64,000 nt of DNA from an uncultured Hyphomicrobium sp. (GTDB lineage Bacteria > Pseudomonadota > Alphaproteobacteria > Rhizobiales > Hyphomicrobiaceae): positions 124,001 to 188,000 of the forward strand of contig CAKTFJ010000004.1 in the NCBI GenBank assembly GCA_934555825.1. Reading direction: 5' to 3'. Below the pieces are notes generated by a model. It searched no databases. It saw only the letters and a program-made list of their open reading frames with translations, and was not told the DNA's origin. Shown piece after piece: positions 32,744-41,920 of the stretch (position 1 is the first letter of the stretch; each line of letters opens with the position of its first letter). A program made the translations under genes and the position numbers.

Positions 32744-34393
32744 ATGCAAGCGTTTGCGCTTCTCCTCGATACGCTCTCGACGACGCCGTCCCGTAACGCG
32801 AAGCTGGCGCTTCTCACGGAGTATTTCCGAACGACACCCGACCCCGATCGCGGCTTTGCACTGGCTGCGCTGACGGATGGCTTGTTTCCGCGCCTCCCGC
32901 TCCGGCGCAGCCTCGCCATCCTGATGGAAGGGCGGATCGATCCCGTACTTTACGCGCTCTCGCGCGACTATGTGGGCGATACGGCGGAGACAGTCGCGCT
33001 CATGTGGCCCGATCCCAACGTGCCGCCTGTCACTCCCGGGCTTGCGGAGACGGTCGAGCTCTTGGCGACGGCGGCACCGGCCGACGTTGCCGAAACGCTG
33101 GGCAGCCTGCTCGACCGGCTCGACGCGCGCGGACGCTGGGCGCTTCTGAAGCTGATCGGCGGCGCTCCGCGTGTCGGCGTGTCGGCTAGGCTCGCGAAGA
33201 CGGCGCTGGCCGAAATGGGCGGTCATCCGCTCGCCGAGATCGAGGAAATCTGGCACGCGCTTGCTCCGCCCTACACCGATCTCTTCCGATGGCTTTCCGG
33301 CCAAGGCCCGCGCCCCGATGCTGCCGGCAAACCCGTGTTCCGTCCGCTCATGCTCTCCCACGCCATCGAAGAGACCGACTGGCCGGGCTTTTTGCCGGAG
33401 GATTTCGCGGCCGAATGGAAGTGGGACGGTATCCGCGTGCAGATCGCAGCCCACGGGACGCACGTGCGCATGTTCTCTCGCGCAGGGGACGACATCTCTC
33501 GCGCGTTTCCGGAGATCGTGGCCGCCTACGAGGGGCTCGACGTTCTGGCGGATGGGGAGCTTCTGGTTGTCAGGAGCGGCGTCGTGGCGCCGTTCAACGA
33601 CTTGCAACAGCGTCTCAACCGTAAGGCCGTCACGGGCCGTCTCATGCGCGAGCATCCGGCGCACATCCGCCTCTACGACCTTCTGATCGATCAAAACGAA
33701 GACTTGCGCGCGCTTTCGTTTCGCGAGCGTCGGACACGGCTCGAAGCATGGGTTGCGAAACATCGACCGCTACTCAGCGACGTCAGCGAACTCGTGCCGT
33801 TTTCATCGCGTGAGGACTTGGACGCGCTATGGGCCGAAACGCGGAGCAGCGGCATCGAAGGGCTGATGCTCAAGCGCTGGGACAGCCCCTATCTCTCGGG
33901 GCGGCCGCGCGGACACTGGTTCAAGTGGAAGCGCGCGGCGCTCACGCTCGACTGCGTGCTGATGTACGCCCAGCGCGGCTCGGGAAAGCGGTCGTCCTAT
34001 TATTCCGATTACACGTTCGGCGTGTGGCGCGAGATTGTGGCGGGTTCCAAAGATGGTGCGCCGCGCGGCGACATCCTGCCCGGCCATGAGCTGGTGCCGG
34101 TAGGAAAAGCCTATTCGGGCATGACGGATGCCGAGTTGATCGAGATCGACCGCTTCGTGCGCAATCACACAGTGGAGCAGTTTGGGCCCGTGCGGGCGGT
34201 GGAGCCCAAGCTCGTACTCGAAATCGCGTTCGATGCGATCTTTCCTTCAGCGCGACACAAGTCGGGCCTCGCGATGCGCTTCCCGCGCATCCATCGCATT
34301 CGCTGGGATAAACCGGCGGCAGAAGCCGACACGCTCGGTGCCGCGCAACGGCTCGTCGAAGCGGCGGAAGGCGGCGCGATCGCTCCGCTCTAG
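32744..34393 (+). CDS. ATP-dependent DNA ligase (ligase-associated DNA damage response type)
   Basis: A 549-residue ATP-dependent DNA ligase. The adenylated lysine is K226 in 'WKWDGIRVQI', followed by 'RAGDDISRAFPEIV' (motif III region), 'GIEGLMLKRWDSPYLSGRP' and 'WFKWKRAALTLD' (motifs IV and V). An N-terminal helical domain (1-200) gives DNA-binding, and an OB fold ends the protein, similar to the LigD-independent 'LigB/LigC-like' ligases of alphaproteobacteria. It seals nicks in DNA repair. The start ATG at 32744 has GGGAGAG upstream and follows the exonuclease stop by 4 bp, so the two are one operon. The last bases overlap the convergent L,D-transpeptidase gene by 4 bp. Confidence 0.94.
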   Translation: MQAFALLLDTLSTTPSRNAKLALLTEYFRTTPDPDRGFALAALTDGLFPRLPLRRSLAILMEGRIDPVLYALSRDYVGDTAETVALMWPDPNVPPVTPGLAETVELLATAAPADVAETLGSLLDRLDARGRWALLKLIGGAPRVGVSARLAKTALAEMGGHPLAEIEEIWHALAPPYTDLFRWLSGQGPRPDAAGKPVFRPLMLSHAIEETDWPGFLPEDFAAEWKWDGIRVQIAAHGTHVRMFSRAGDDISRAFPEIVAAYEGLDVLADGELLVVRSGVVAPFNDLQQRLNRKAVTGRLMREHPAHIRLYDLLIDQNEDLRALSFRERRTRLEAWVAKHRPLLSDVSELVPFSSREDLDALWAETRSSGIEGLMLKRWDSPYLSGRPRGHWFKWKRAALTLDCVLMYAQRGSGKRSSYYSDYTFGVWREIVAGSKDGAPRGDILPGHELVPVGKAYSGMTDAELIEIDRFVRNHTVEQFGPVRAVEPKLVLEIAFDAIFPSARHKSGLAMRFPRIHRIRWDKPAAEADTLGAAQRLVEAAEGGAIAPL

Positions 34394-36402
34394 AACCCGA
34401 TCCCGAACTGGCTCATGAAGGTGCTGTTGGCGTTCCCCGAGCGTGATGTCGCGCGCGGCTGAGGACCTTGCTGGGCGCGCGAGATCTGGCGCCGGTCTGG
34501 CACGTGCGGGGCCAGGTGGTTGCGGCCCTTGCTGATCTCGTCCCACCTGCCGTCGAGTGCGAGCGTCACGCGGCGCTCGTGGCCGTAGATGTCGCTGTAG
34601 GTCTTGAGGGTGCCGTCCTCATCCACCCACGCCGTCTGGTAGACGATGTGCATCGGAATGCGTCCGTCGATCAGCACCTCGTTGTTGAGAGGGCCGCGCT
34701 TGGCCAGCTCATCGACTTTCGCGGCGTCCCAGCCCTTGTCGTGCTCAAGCACAAGCTCGGCCATGCGCAGAGGATTGCGCAGCCGCAGGCAGCCCGCGCT
34801 CAGCGTGCGCTGACGCTGGCCGAACATCCATTTGTCCGGCGTGTCGTGCATGAAGATCGTGTGCTGGCTGGGGAAGGAGAACTTCACATAGCCCATCGCG
34901 CTTTTCGCGCCCGGCGGCTGCACGACCTCGTAATCGCGGATGTCGGTGTTGGCCCAATCCATCGTGCGCCAGTCCAGACGGCGTCCGCTCTTGGTTTCGA
35001 CTTCGAGGCCGTACTGGCGCATCATGCCGCCGCCGCGCAGAAGGCTCGGCCACAGCTCGCGCACCTTGATGCTTTCGGGTACGCGCCACATGGGCCGGAA
35101 CGTGACGTCCTGCAGACGGCGCGAGAAGATCGAGGTCTGCTTGCCGAGCTCGCCCACCACGATGCGCTCGGTGTGGATCGTCTTCCCGTCCTTGACGACG
35201 TCGATCATGTAGGCCGGTACGTTGGCGATGATGTGGAAGTCACCGATGTCAGGCCACTTCCACCGCCACATCTCCATGTTGGCGCGCAGACGCTTGGCGG
35301 CGGCGTTCGGAGCGGCGTTCTTGTTGCTACCGAGCGCTGCCACGTACTTCTCGCGCAGCAGGTGGAACTGCGGATGCTTCGGGTGCGTGTCGAGCAGCGC
35401 CTGGGCCTTGTCGGACGCGTCCGCAAGGCTTGCAAGGACGTCGGCCGGCTCGATGAGCTGCGCGCGCCTGTCCAGGTTCGAGTTGAGCTGCTCGGACGGC
35501 GACATGATGCGTCCGCCGCGGGCGTGGCGCGCGTACTTCAAAACGGTCTGCATGAGATCGACTTCGGCCGCAGCCTGATCGGCGGGCGAGAGATCCCGGC
35601 TTTGCGCATCCGCCAGCGCGGGCCGCGGGAAGTCTTCGGGATTGAGGCCCCAGTCGTTGGCGGTGCCGAGCGCTTCGATCACGCCGTTCGCATCGGCGTT
35701 GAAACTGCCCGCGCTCACCCACAGCGGCGCGTATCCGCGCGTGGCATAGAACTCCAGAAGCGCGGCGCGCTCCTTCATCTCGTAGTCCTCGCCCTCTTCC
35801 GGCATTTCCGCGAGGCGTGCGCGAACAGCCGCTGCTGCGGGCGTTGCCGGATCGAGATGGGGCTTTTCGGTTTTCTCGGCGGTCACCTGCTCGGGAACGG
35901 CATGAGCGCCGGACTCGTCCGCGATGGCCGCTTCGGTCGCTTCCGTTTCGGCGGCAGGGGTTGCGGGCGCATCGGCGGCGATGGTTTCGCCCGCCGCAGC
36001 GGCGTCCTCGTCAGCGGCTGATGCGCGAGCGGTTGTGTCCAGATCGGTCGTGTCGTCCGCATCTGCGGTCGCGGGCTCCGGATCTGTTTGCTCGGTTTCG
36101 ATCTTTGCCTCGGTCGCCGGTTCGGGTTCGAGATCGGGCGTCGCCGCTGCTTTGTCCTGCGGTTCGGGCGCGGCGGGCCGCTCGGCGGCCGCTTCAGGAG
36201 CGCGTTCGGACTGGACCTCGTACGTGACGTATCCGGCAGGGACCGTCGTTACCTCGGGGATGACCGACGAGATCGTGGCGCCGGGCTCGATTGCGCCGGT
36301 TTCGAGTGTGTTGGCGGTCGGGGCCGGTTCTGCCCGTGGCGCGTCGGCGGCGCCTAGACCCAGCATCAATGCCAGCGCCGTAAAAGCGAGGCGGCCCATC
36401 AC
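34390..36402 (-). CDS. L,D-transpeptidase (YcbB-like) with long disordered N-terminal region
   Basis: A 670-residue periplasmic enzyme. A signal peptide (about 1-24) is followed by an Ala/Glu/Pro/Thr-rich, acidic and probably disordered stretch (25-200), a helical peptidoglycan-binding-like region (205-380), and a YkuD catalytic domain whose motif has His H519 and the nucleophile C538 in 'SAGCLRLRN'. The enzyme links peptidoglycan stems by 3-3 bonds or attaches proteins to the wall, using tetrapeptide donors. Length and architecture match the YcbB/LdtD group. The C-terminal 50 residues are Arg/Gln-rich and unusual. It converges on the DNA ligase gene with 4 bp overlap. Confidence 0.92.
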   Translation of the reverse strand: MMGRLAFTALALMLGLGAADAPRAEPAPTANTLETGAIEPGATISSVIPEVTTVPAGYVTYEVQSERAPEAAAERPAAPEPQDKAAATPDLEPEPATEAKIETEQTDPEPATADADDTTDLDTTARASAADEDAAAAGETIAADAPATPAAETEATEAAIADESGAHAVPEQVTAEKTEKPHLDPATPAAAAVRARLAEMPEEGEDYEMKERAALLEFYATRGYAPLWVSAGSFNADANGVIEALGTANDWGLNPEDFPRPALADAQSRDLSPADQAAAEVDLMQTVLKYARHARGGRIMSPSEQLNSNLDRRAQLIEPADVLASLADASDKAQALLDTHPKHPQFHLLREKYVAALGSNKNAAPNAAAKRLRANMEMWRWKWPDIGDFHIIANVPAYMIDVVKDGKTIHTERIVVGELGKQTSIFSRRLQDVTFRPMWRVPESIKVRELWPSLLRGGGMMRQYGLEVETKSGRRLDWRTMDWANTDIRDYEVVQPPGAKSAMGYVKFSFPSQHTIFMHDTPDKWMFGQRQRTLSAGCLRLRNPLRMAELVLEHDKGWDAAKVDELAKRGPLNNEVLIDGRIPMHIVYQTAWVDEDGTLKTYSDIYGHERRVTLALDGRWDEISKGRNHLAPHVPDRRQISRAQQGPQPRATSRSGNANSTFMSQFGIGF

Positions 36403-36714
36403 GCGTCTCCCATATCCTGCGTTGTCCTCGGCCCGTTCGGAGCGCTAAGGCGCGGAAACACTAGGTGATTCGGCTGGCGGCGAAAAAAGACGCCGCGCGA
36501 TTTCGGCCCCACCCTCGCACTGCTACCCAGTTTTCTGTCGCGACTTTGGGCCAGGAACGGGGCGCCGTCCCGCCTGCCCTTAAGGAAAATGAGCAGTGGG
36601 TCCCGTTTGCAACGGTGCGGGATCTGCCTTGCCAGAGGCTGCCGTCTTCCTCTAAATGCCCCGTTTTCCCGTTGGGCCCGCCTCGCGAGGCACCCTGGCA
36701 CCGGAACCAAAGGC
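36403..36714. other. 312-bp divergent intergenic region with a candidate purE promoter
   Basis: The gap separates the L,D-transpeptidase gene (minus) from purE (plus). TTGCCA (36629-36634), 16 bases, TCTAAA (36651-36656) is a plausible promoter for purEK, about 58 bp before its ATG. A CGGCG/CGCCG hairpin with an A-rich loop lies near 36477-36494. I see no gene and no purine riboswitch. Confidence 0.35.
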
Positions 36715-37209
36715 ATGACCGAACGCCGCGCGGACGTGGGGATCATCATGGGCAGCCAGTCGGACTGGCCCACCATGAAGGCGGCCGCGGCCATCCTGGA
36801 TGCACTTGCCGTCCCCTACGAAACCAAGATCGTCTCGGCGCATCGCACGCCCGACCGGCTCGTGGCTTACGCGCGCACGGCGGCAGAACGAGGGATCAAG
36901 GTCATTATCGCGGGCGCGGGCGGAGCAGCACACCTGCCCGGCATGACGGCCTCCATGACCGCGCTTCCCGTGCTCGGCGTGCCGATCAAGACCAGCACGC
37001 TCTCCGGCGTCGACAGCCTCTATTCGATCGTGCAGATGCCGGGCGGGGTTCCCGTCGGAACGCTCGCAATCGGAGAAGCCGGCGCAACCAACGCGGGCCT
37101 GCTCGCAGCTCAGATCCTCGCACTTTCGGATGCGGCGCTCGCCGCCCGGGTCGCGGACTGGCGCGCCAATCAAACCGCATCCGTTGCCGAGGTTCCGAAG
37201 TCCGAATGA
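36715..37209 (+). CDS. purE: N5-carboxyaminoimidazole ribonucleotide mutase
   Basis: A 164-residue class I PurE, moving the carboxyl group of N5-CAIR to give CAIR in purine synthesis. Signatures: '[12 protein letters not shown]', '[11 protein letters not shown]' with the catalytic His, and '[32 protein letters not shown]' (abridged). The short core length and the GSQSDW loop are typical of the octameric bacterial enzyme. ATG at 36715 follows AAAGG closely. Its stop overlaps the purK start as ATGA (37206-37209), so the two are translated together; they act in consecutive steps. Confidence 0.96.
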   Translation: MTERRADVGIIMGSQSDWPTMKAAAAILDALAVPYETKIVSAHRTPDRLVAYARTAAERGIKVIIAGAGGAAHLPGMTASMTALPVLGVPIKTSTLSGVDSLYSIVQMPGGVPVGTLAIGEAGATNAGLLAAQILALSDAALAARVADWRANQTASVAEVPKSE

Positions 37210-38288
37210 GCGCCCTCCCTCCTGGCTCCACCATCGGCATTCTCGGCGGCGGACAGCTCGGCCGCATGATGTCGCTTGCCGCCGGCCGTCTCGGCCTCAA
37301 GTGCCACATCTATTCCGACGTTTGGGGTCCGGCGTTCGACTTCGCGGCGGCTTCCACCGTTGCACCGTACGAGGACACAGCGAAAATCCGCGCTTTTGCA
37401 GAAGCGGTCGATGTCGTCACGTACGAGTTCGAGAACGTGCCGCTTGAAGCGGCGGCCGCCGCCGAAGCCGTGTCTCCGGTGCGTCCCGGCCCCAAGGCGC
37501 TCGAAGTCGCGCAGGACCGGCTGGCGGAAAAAACCTTCATTCGCGATCTCGGCATCCCCGTCGCGCCATTCGCCGCTATCGACAACACCGCCTCGTTCGA
37601 CGCAGCCGCAGCCGAGATCGGCGGAGCCGGCATCCTCAAGACGCGCCGGCTCGGCTACGATGGCAAGGGCCAGGTACGGATCGGGAGCGCTGCCGAGTTG
37701 CCTGGCGCATTCGACGCGCTGAAGGGCGTGCCCTCGATCCTCGAAGGACTGGTGCCGTTCGCATTCGAGGTGTCCGTCCTGGTCGTGCGCGGCGTCAACG
37801 GCGAGACGCGCTTCTACGACGTGCCGCTCAACACGCATAAGGACGGCATCCTCGACACATCGACGGTGCCCTCCCCGATCTCCGCCGCCCACGCCAAGCG
37901 CGCGACCGAGTTGGCGGCGGGAATCGCAGAGGCGCTCGGGTATGTCGGCGTGCTGGGCGTCGAAATGTTTTACCTCGGCCCGGACGCCGCCGAGCCGCTC
38001 GTCATCAACGAGATCGCGCCGCGCGTGCATAACTCCGGGCACTGGACGCAGGATGCCTGCCTCGTCAGCCAGTTCGAGAATCACATCCGCGCGGTGGCGG
38101 GCTGGCCGCTCGGCTCGACCGAACGGCACTCTGACGTGACGATGACCAACCTGATCGGGTCTGACGTGGACCGCTGGGCGACGCTCGCGGCCGAGCCCGG
38201 CACCGCGCTCCACCTCTACGGCAAGCCCGAGGCCCGTCCTGGGCGGAAGATGGGGCACGTGAACCGTATCAAGCCCCTGACGGCTTAA
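37206..38288 (+). CDS. purK: N5-carboxyaminoimidazole ribonucleotide synthase
   Basis: A 360-residue ATP-grasp enzyme that carboxylates aminoimidazole ribonucleotide with ATP and bicarbonate. Signatures: '[13 protein letters not shown]' at the N-terminus, '[11 protein letters not shown]', '[17 protein letters not shown]' and '[19 protein letters not shown]', the last being diagnostic for PurK. Starts inside the purE stop (ATGA), so coupled. A hairpin at 38303-38326 follows the stop by 14 bp. Fits the usual length. Confidence 0.97.
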   Translation: MSALPPGSTIGILGGGQLGRMMSLAAGRLGLKCHIYSDVWGPAFDFAAASTVAPYEDTAKIRAFAEAVDVVTYEFENVPLEAAAAAEAVSPVRPGPKALEVAQDRLAEKTFIRDLGIPVAPFAAIDNTASFDAAAAEIGGAGILKTRRLGYDGKGQVRIGSAAELPGAFDALKGVPSILEGLVPFAFEVSVLVVRGVNGETRFYDVPLNTHKDGILDTSTVPSPISAAHAKRATELAAGIAEALGYVGVLGVEMFYLGPDAAEPLVINEIAPRVHNSGHWTQDACLVSQFENHIRAVAGWPLGSTERHSDVTMTNLIGSDVDRWATLAAEPGTALHLYGKPEARPGRKMGHVNRIKPLTA

Positions 38289-38302
38289 GCGGGCCGAAGT
38301 GA

Positions 38303-38326
38303 AGCCCAAAAGCCGCATTTTGGGCT
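38303..38326 (+). terminator. probable terminator of purEK
   Basis: Perfect 9-bp stem AGCCCAAAA (38303-38311) with TTTTGGGCT (38318-38326), loop 6, placed 14 bp after the purK stop. No U-run follows on the plus strand, so termination efficiency is uncertain. A second hairpin (CCCCG/CGGGG, 38342-38359) follows. Confidence 0.5.
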
Positions 38327-38473
38327 CCGAATTGCGGCGAGCCCCGTGGACAAGCGGGGTAACGTTTGATAGAAGCCAGCCAAATCTTAAGCGCTCAACG
38401 CGCCGGCGGGTTTGTTCGCCGGGGCTTTGGGCGGTGTTATTTTCAGCCAATTCAGAACTTTAGAGGTCACCGC

Positions 38474-38821
38474 TTGCAGGTACTCGTTCGCGACAACAAC
38501 GTCGACCAGGCCCTCAAGGCGCTCAAGAAGAAGATGCAGCGCGAGGGTATTTTCCGTGAGATGAAGCTCCGGAACTACTTCGAGAAGCCGTCTGAGAAGA
38601 AGGCGCGCGAGAAGGCCGAGGCTGTTCGCCGCGCCCGCAAGCTCGCCCGCAAGAAGCTGCAGCGCGAAGGCCTGCTGCCCGGCAAGCCGGCTGCCGCACG
38701 CGGCGCCAAGGGTCCGGGCCGTGGCGGCCCCGGTGCCCGTCCGGCCGGTGGCGGCTTCGGCGGTAACAGCGGTGGTGCTGGCGCGGCTGGCGGCAGCGGC
38801 GGATACTCGTCCAACCGCTAA
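38474..38821 (+). CDS. rpsU: ribosomal protein bS21 with glycine-rich C-terminal tail
   Basis: A 115-residue S21 of the small ribosomal subunit. The first 70 residues are the standard S21 sequence, beginning with '[20 protein letters not shown]' and the basic helix '[20 protein letters not shown]'. From about residue 70 the protein carries an extension of some 40 residues rich in Gly, Ala and Pro ('[15 protein letters not shown]' and similar) not present in E. coli S21 (71 residues). The start is TTG at 38474 with GAGG seven bases upstream; no ATG or GTG lies nearby in frame. The gene is single, behind a hairpin-rich leader (CCGGCG/CGCCGG at 38403-38422), and is followed by a clear terminator. 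Confidence 0.93.
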   Translation: MQVLVRDNNVDQALKALKKKMQREGIFREMKLRNYFEKPSEKKAREKAEAVRRARKLARKKLQREGLLPGKPAAARGAKGPGRGGPGARPAGGGFGGNSGGAGAAGGSGGYSSNR

Positions 38822-38860
38822 GCGCTCAGGCTCAAGGGCCTCCGCGACAAGCTGAATTCG

Positions 38861-38901
38861 ATGTCGCCGTCGGCTGATTGTCCGGCGGCGATATTCTTTT
38901 T
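38861..38901 (+). terminator. intrinsic terminator of rpsU
   Basis: TCGCCGTCGG (38864-38873) pairs with CCGGCGGCGA (38882-38891) with one G:U, loop 8, extended by A:T pairs at the base, and is followed by TTCTTTTT (38894-38901). Located 40 bp after the rpsU stop. This is the best intrinsic terminator on the plus strand in the window. Confidence 0.75.
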
Positions 38902-38979
38902 GGGGATCGTTGCCCTCATGCGGATCTTTGATCCGCTGAGCTTCTGGCTCCTACGTCTGCCCTCGACTATCGTCGGGAC

Positions 38980-40608
38980 ATGGCCAAGCTCTATTTCGCG
39001 TCTCTCGTCACCCTCTCGCTGCTCGTCGCCATGGTGGCGGGCGTCGTCATCGCAGGGCTCGTCGCCACGGGGGCGATGGAGACCGGTCCCGCACTCGTGC
39101 TTGTGGTGCTCATCAACGGCGTGACGTTCCTCATCAGCCCGTGGCTTACGGATCTGATGCTGCGCTGGGTCAACAAGGTCCAGTTCATCGACGACGCCAC
39201 GCTCAAAGCCCGTTATCCGCACGTGCACGCCATCGTCCACGACGTTGCGCGCGACTACCGCTTCTCCGCGCCCTCCATCGGCATCATCCCGGACCGCAAT
39301 CCGACTGCGTTCACCTACGGGCTGTTCCGCTCCAACGCGCGGATCGTGCTGACGGACGGCATCTTCGAATTCCTGAACGAGGAGGAGACGCGCGCGGTCG
39401 TTGCGCATGAGCTGGGCCACATCGTCAACCGCGACTTTCTCGTCATGACGGCGGCAGGCACGCTGGTGCAGATGCTCTACGTGCTCTACGCGAGCTTCAC
39501 CCGGCAGCAGCGCTCGGGCGGCGGCGACAGCAAGGGCAAGAACAACCTCTTCATCGTCGGCGTTGCAGCCTATGTGTTGTACGTGCTCGGCACTTACGTG
39601 CTGCTCTATCTCAGCCGCACGCGCGAGTATCTTGCCGACAGCTTTGCAGCCGAACGCGTCGAAGCGCGCCATCTGGCAAACGCGCTCGTCAAGATCGCCT
39701 ACGGCATTGCGGAAGCGACCGACACCGAGGAAACGCGCCAGCTTCTCGCCTCCACGCGCCACATGGGCGTGATGGATTTCAAGGGCGCGCGCCATCTCGG
39801 GCTCGTGGTCGAGGCTTCTCGCGCACGCCCGGAGGCGACGGCGGAGGCCATGCTGTTCGACATCTACAATCCCTGGGCGCGCTTCGTGGAGCTGTCCTCC
39901 ACGCATCCGCTGACGGGCAAGCGCATCAAGGCGCTCTCGGTGATCGCCAAGGAGAAACGGCAGGCGTTCGACGATATCGACGTGGTGGCGGCCGCAAAGC
40001 GCGCGAACGTGAACCCGGCCGCGCTCTGGCGCAAGTTCGTGCGCGAGCTTGGGATCGTCGCGCTGCCGACGCTCGTGTTTTTCGGGGTGGGGCTTATGGG
40101 GCTCGCGAGTTCGTCGCCCTTGTTTGCTGTGCTCGCTTTCCCCGCAGCGGCAGTCGTCTGGGCCGCTTTGATTCCCGTGGTCTATCCATTTGCCGCGCCC
40201 GAGGAAACGGACGTCGTCTCGCTCATGGGCGATGTGGCCGCCTCGCCTATTGTCGGCCGGGCGGTACATCTCAAAGGCGATGTGATCGGGCGGGCGGATG
40301 CGGGCTCTGTTATCGGCGAGGATACGATCTTCGCCGACCCGACCGGGCGCATGACGGTCGATTTCCGCTCTCTGCTCGGACCGCTCGGCGATATGTGGGC
40401 GGGATGGCGCCGCGTGGCGCGCCACATCGGGCAAAAGGGCGATGTCGTCGGCTGGTTTCGCCGTGGCATGGGCGGGCACGTGATCCTGAGCGAGCTCAAC
40501 ACGACGGCCGGGCGGCTCAAGGCCTATCCCTATCTCGCAGGCGTCTCCACACTGCTGATCGTGTTCGCGGTGATCCTCGTGATCACCGGTATCGCATCGC
40601 TGACGTGA
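38980..40608 (+). CDS. M48 family membrane metalloprotease with C-terminal extension
   Basis: A 542-residue HtpX/Ste24-like zinc protease. Two membrane helices at the N-terminus (3-30 and 38-55), the zinc site 'HELGH' at 143-147 with the third ligand in 'SRTREYLADSFAAE', then two more hydrophobic stretches (about 180-205 and 345-400) and an extra C-terminal domain (400-515) with 'GRAVHLKGDVIGRADAG' and 'GDVVGWFRRGMGGHVIL' that looks like a beta-barrel insertion seen in some archaeal M48 proteins, ending in a final membrane helix. Substrates are likely misfolded membrane proteins. ATG at 38980. It is separated from rpsU by the terminator. Confidence 0.87.
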   Translation: MAKLYFASLVTLSLLVAMVAGVVIAGLVATGAMETGPALVLVVLINGVTFLISPWLTDLMLRWVNKVQFIDDATLKARYPHVHAIVHDVARDYRFSAPSIGIIPDRNPTAFTYGLFRSNARIVLTDGIFEFLNEEETRAVVAHELGHIVNRDFLVMTAAGTLVQMLYVLYASFTRQQRSGGGDSKGKNNLFIVGVAAYVLYVLGTYVLLYLSRTREYLADSFAAERVEARHLANALVKIAYGIAEATDTEETRQLLASTRHMGVMDFKGARHLGLVVEASRARPEATAEAMLFDIYNPWARFVELSSTHPLTGKRIKALSVIAKEKRQAFDDIDVVAAAKRANVNPAALWRKFVRELGIVALPTLVFFGVGLMGLASSSPLFAVLAFPAAAVVWAALIPVVYPFAAPEETDVVSLMGDVAASPIVGRAVHLKGDVIGRADAGSVIGEDTIFADPTGRMTVDFRSLLGPLGDMWAGWRRVARHIGQKGDVVGWFRRGMGGHVILSELNTTAGRLKAYPYLAGVSTLLIVFAVILVITGIASLT

Positions 40609-40617
40609 CGCTCTCCG

Positions 40618-41808
40618 CTAGAGAGGTACCAACCGCAGGGCGAGGTGCAGGATTGCATCGACGCCGCGCCACATGAAGCCGCCCTCATCGACGTCGGTTT
40701 CGGCGTAGAGCGGTGTTTCACTCACCGCCACGGGCTCCGGGTTTCCGGGCACTGTGCTGGTGACGCGAAACATCGCGACCTGTTCACCCTTCCTGATCGG
40801 CGGCTTCAGCGGCCCTTCGTAGACGATCTCGCCGCGGATGCGCTGATCGAGCGGAAACTTAGGCAGGATGACTTCCAGGTTCCCTTGCCCTGTGAGCGGC
40901 ACGTAGAAATTCTCGCCGCCCCACACGCGCGCGTAGCCGACGGCCTCGCCGGCATCGAACAGCTTGGCGCGCGAAACGCTCTTGGCGCCCCATTCCAACA
41001 TGCGCCGTGCCTCGCTGCGCCGATCGCGCTCGCTTTCAAGACCCATGATCACGCCGATCAGGCGGCGGCCTTCCGTCACGGACGACACGACCAAGCCATA
41101 GCCCGCGGCGTTGGTGTGTCCGGTCTTGAGGCCGTCGACGCCGAGCCCTTCCTCGGCGAGCAGCGGATTGCGGTTGTAGAACTTGTGGCGGCGGTAATCG
41201 AACTGGCGTTGGCTGAAGACCTTGTAGTGCTCGGGATATTCGCGGATCAGATGGCGCGCGAGCATCGCGAGCTCGCGTGCGGTCATCAGATGCTCGGGAT
41301 CGGTGAGGCCGGTGGGATTGCGGAACGTCGATTTTTTTAGGCCGATGCGGGCCGCCTCCTCCGCCATCAGCTTGAGGAAGCCGTCGACGGATCCGGCGAT
41401 CCCCTCAGCGACCGTAATCGCCGCATCGTTGCCGGATTGCACGGCGATGCCCTGGATCAACTCGCGGATCGGCGTCTTGGTGTTGATGGGGATGAACATG
41501 GCGGCCGTGCGCGAGGGTGCGCCACCCGTCCGCCACGCGTGCTCGCTGGTCGTGAACTCGTCATCGAGCGTGAAGTTGCCTTCCTTGAGCTCCCGGAAGA
41601 GCACGGCGAGCGTCATGAGCTTGCTCATGCTCGCGGGGGGCACGAGCTGATCGGCGGCCTTCTGGTAGATGATGGAGCCCGAGTCGTAATCCATCAGGAT
41701 CGCGTTGCGGGCTTTGGTGGAAAAGCCTGCCTGCTGGGCCATTGCGCTCACGACGAGAGCAGACAACGCTCCAAGCACGAGCATACCGATCGTCAGCAAC
41801 CGTCTCAT
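40618..41808 (-). CDS. D-alanyl-D-alanine carboxypeptidase (PBP5/6-like)
   Basis: A 396-residue periplasmic class C low-molecular-mass penicillin-binding protein. Signal peptide 1-24; active site motifs SxxK at S60-K63 ('PASMSKL'), SGN at 125-127 and KTG at 228-230. After the catalytic domain comes a beta-rich C-terminal domain (about 275-365) and an amphipathic C-terminal helix ('AILHLALRL') that anchors such enzymes to the membrane. It trims pentapeptides to tetrapeptides, which are the donors for the L,D-transpeptidase encoded at 34390. The gene converges with the M48 protease gene (9 bp apart). Confidence 0.95.
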   Translation of the reverse strand: MRRLLTIGMLVLGALSALVVSAMAQQAGFSTKARNAILMDYDSGSIIYQKAADQLVPPASMSKLMTLAVLFRELKEGNFTLDDEFTTSEHAWRTGGAPSRTAAMFIPINTKTPIRELIQGIAVQSGNDAAITVAEGIAGSVDGFLKLMAEEAARIGLKKSTFRNPTGLTDPEHLMTARELAMLARHLIREYPEHYKVFSQRQFDYRRHKFYNRNPLLAEEGLGVDGLKTGHTNAAGYGLVVSSVTEGRRLIGVIMGLESERDRRSEARRMLEWGAKSVSRAKLFDAGEAVGYARVWGGENFYVPLTGQGNLEVILPKFPLDQRIRGEIVYEGPLKPPIRKGEQVAMFRVTSTVPGNPEPVAVSETPLYAETDVDEGGFMWRGVDAILHLALRLVPL

Positions 41809-41920
41809 GTGGGCGTGCGACCTCGTTCGCGAAGCGGGACCGCGTTAACTAAAAGCCGCCCGCGAGACGAGTCAATGCGCGTGCCGCCAGAAACGCGCGC
41901 TGATGCCCGCGATAAGACCC

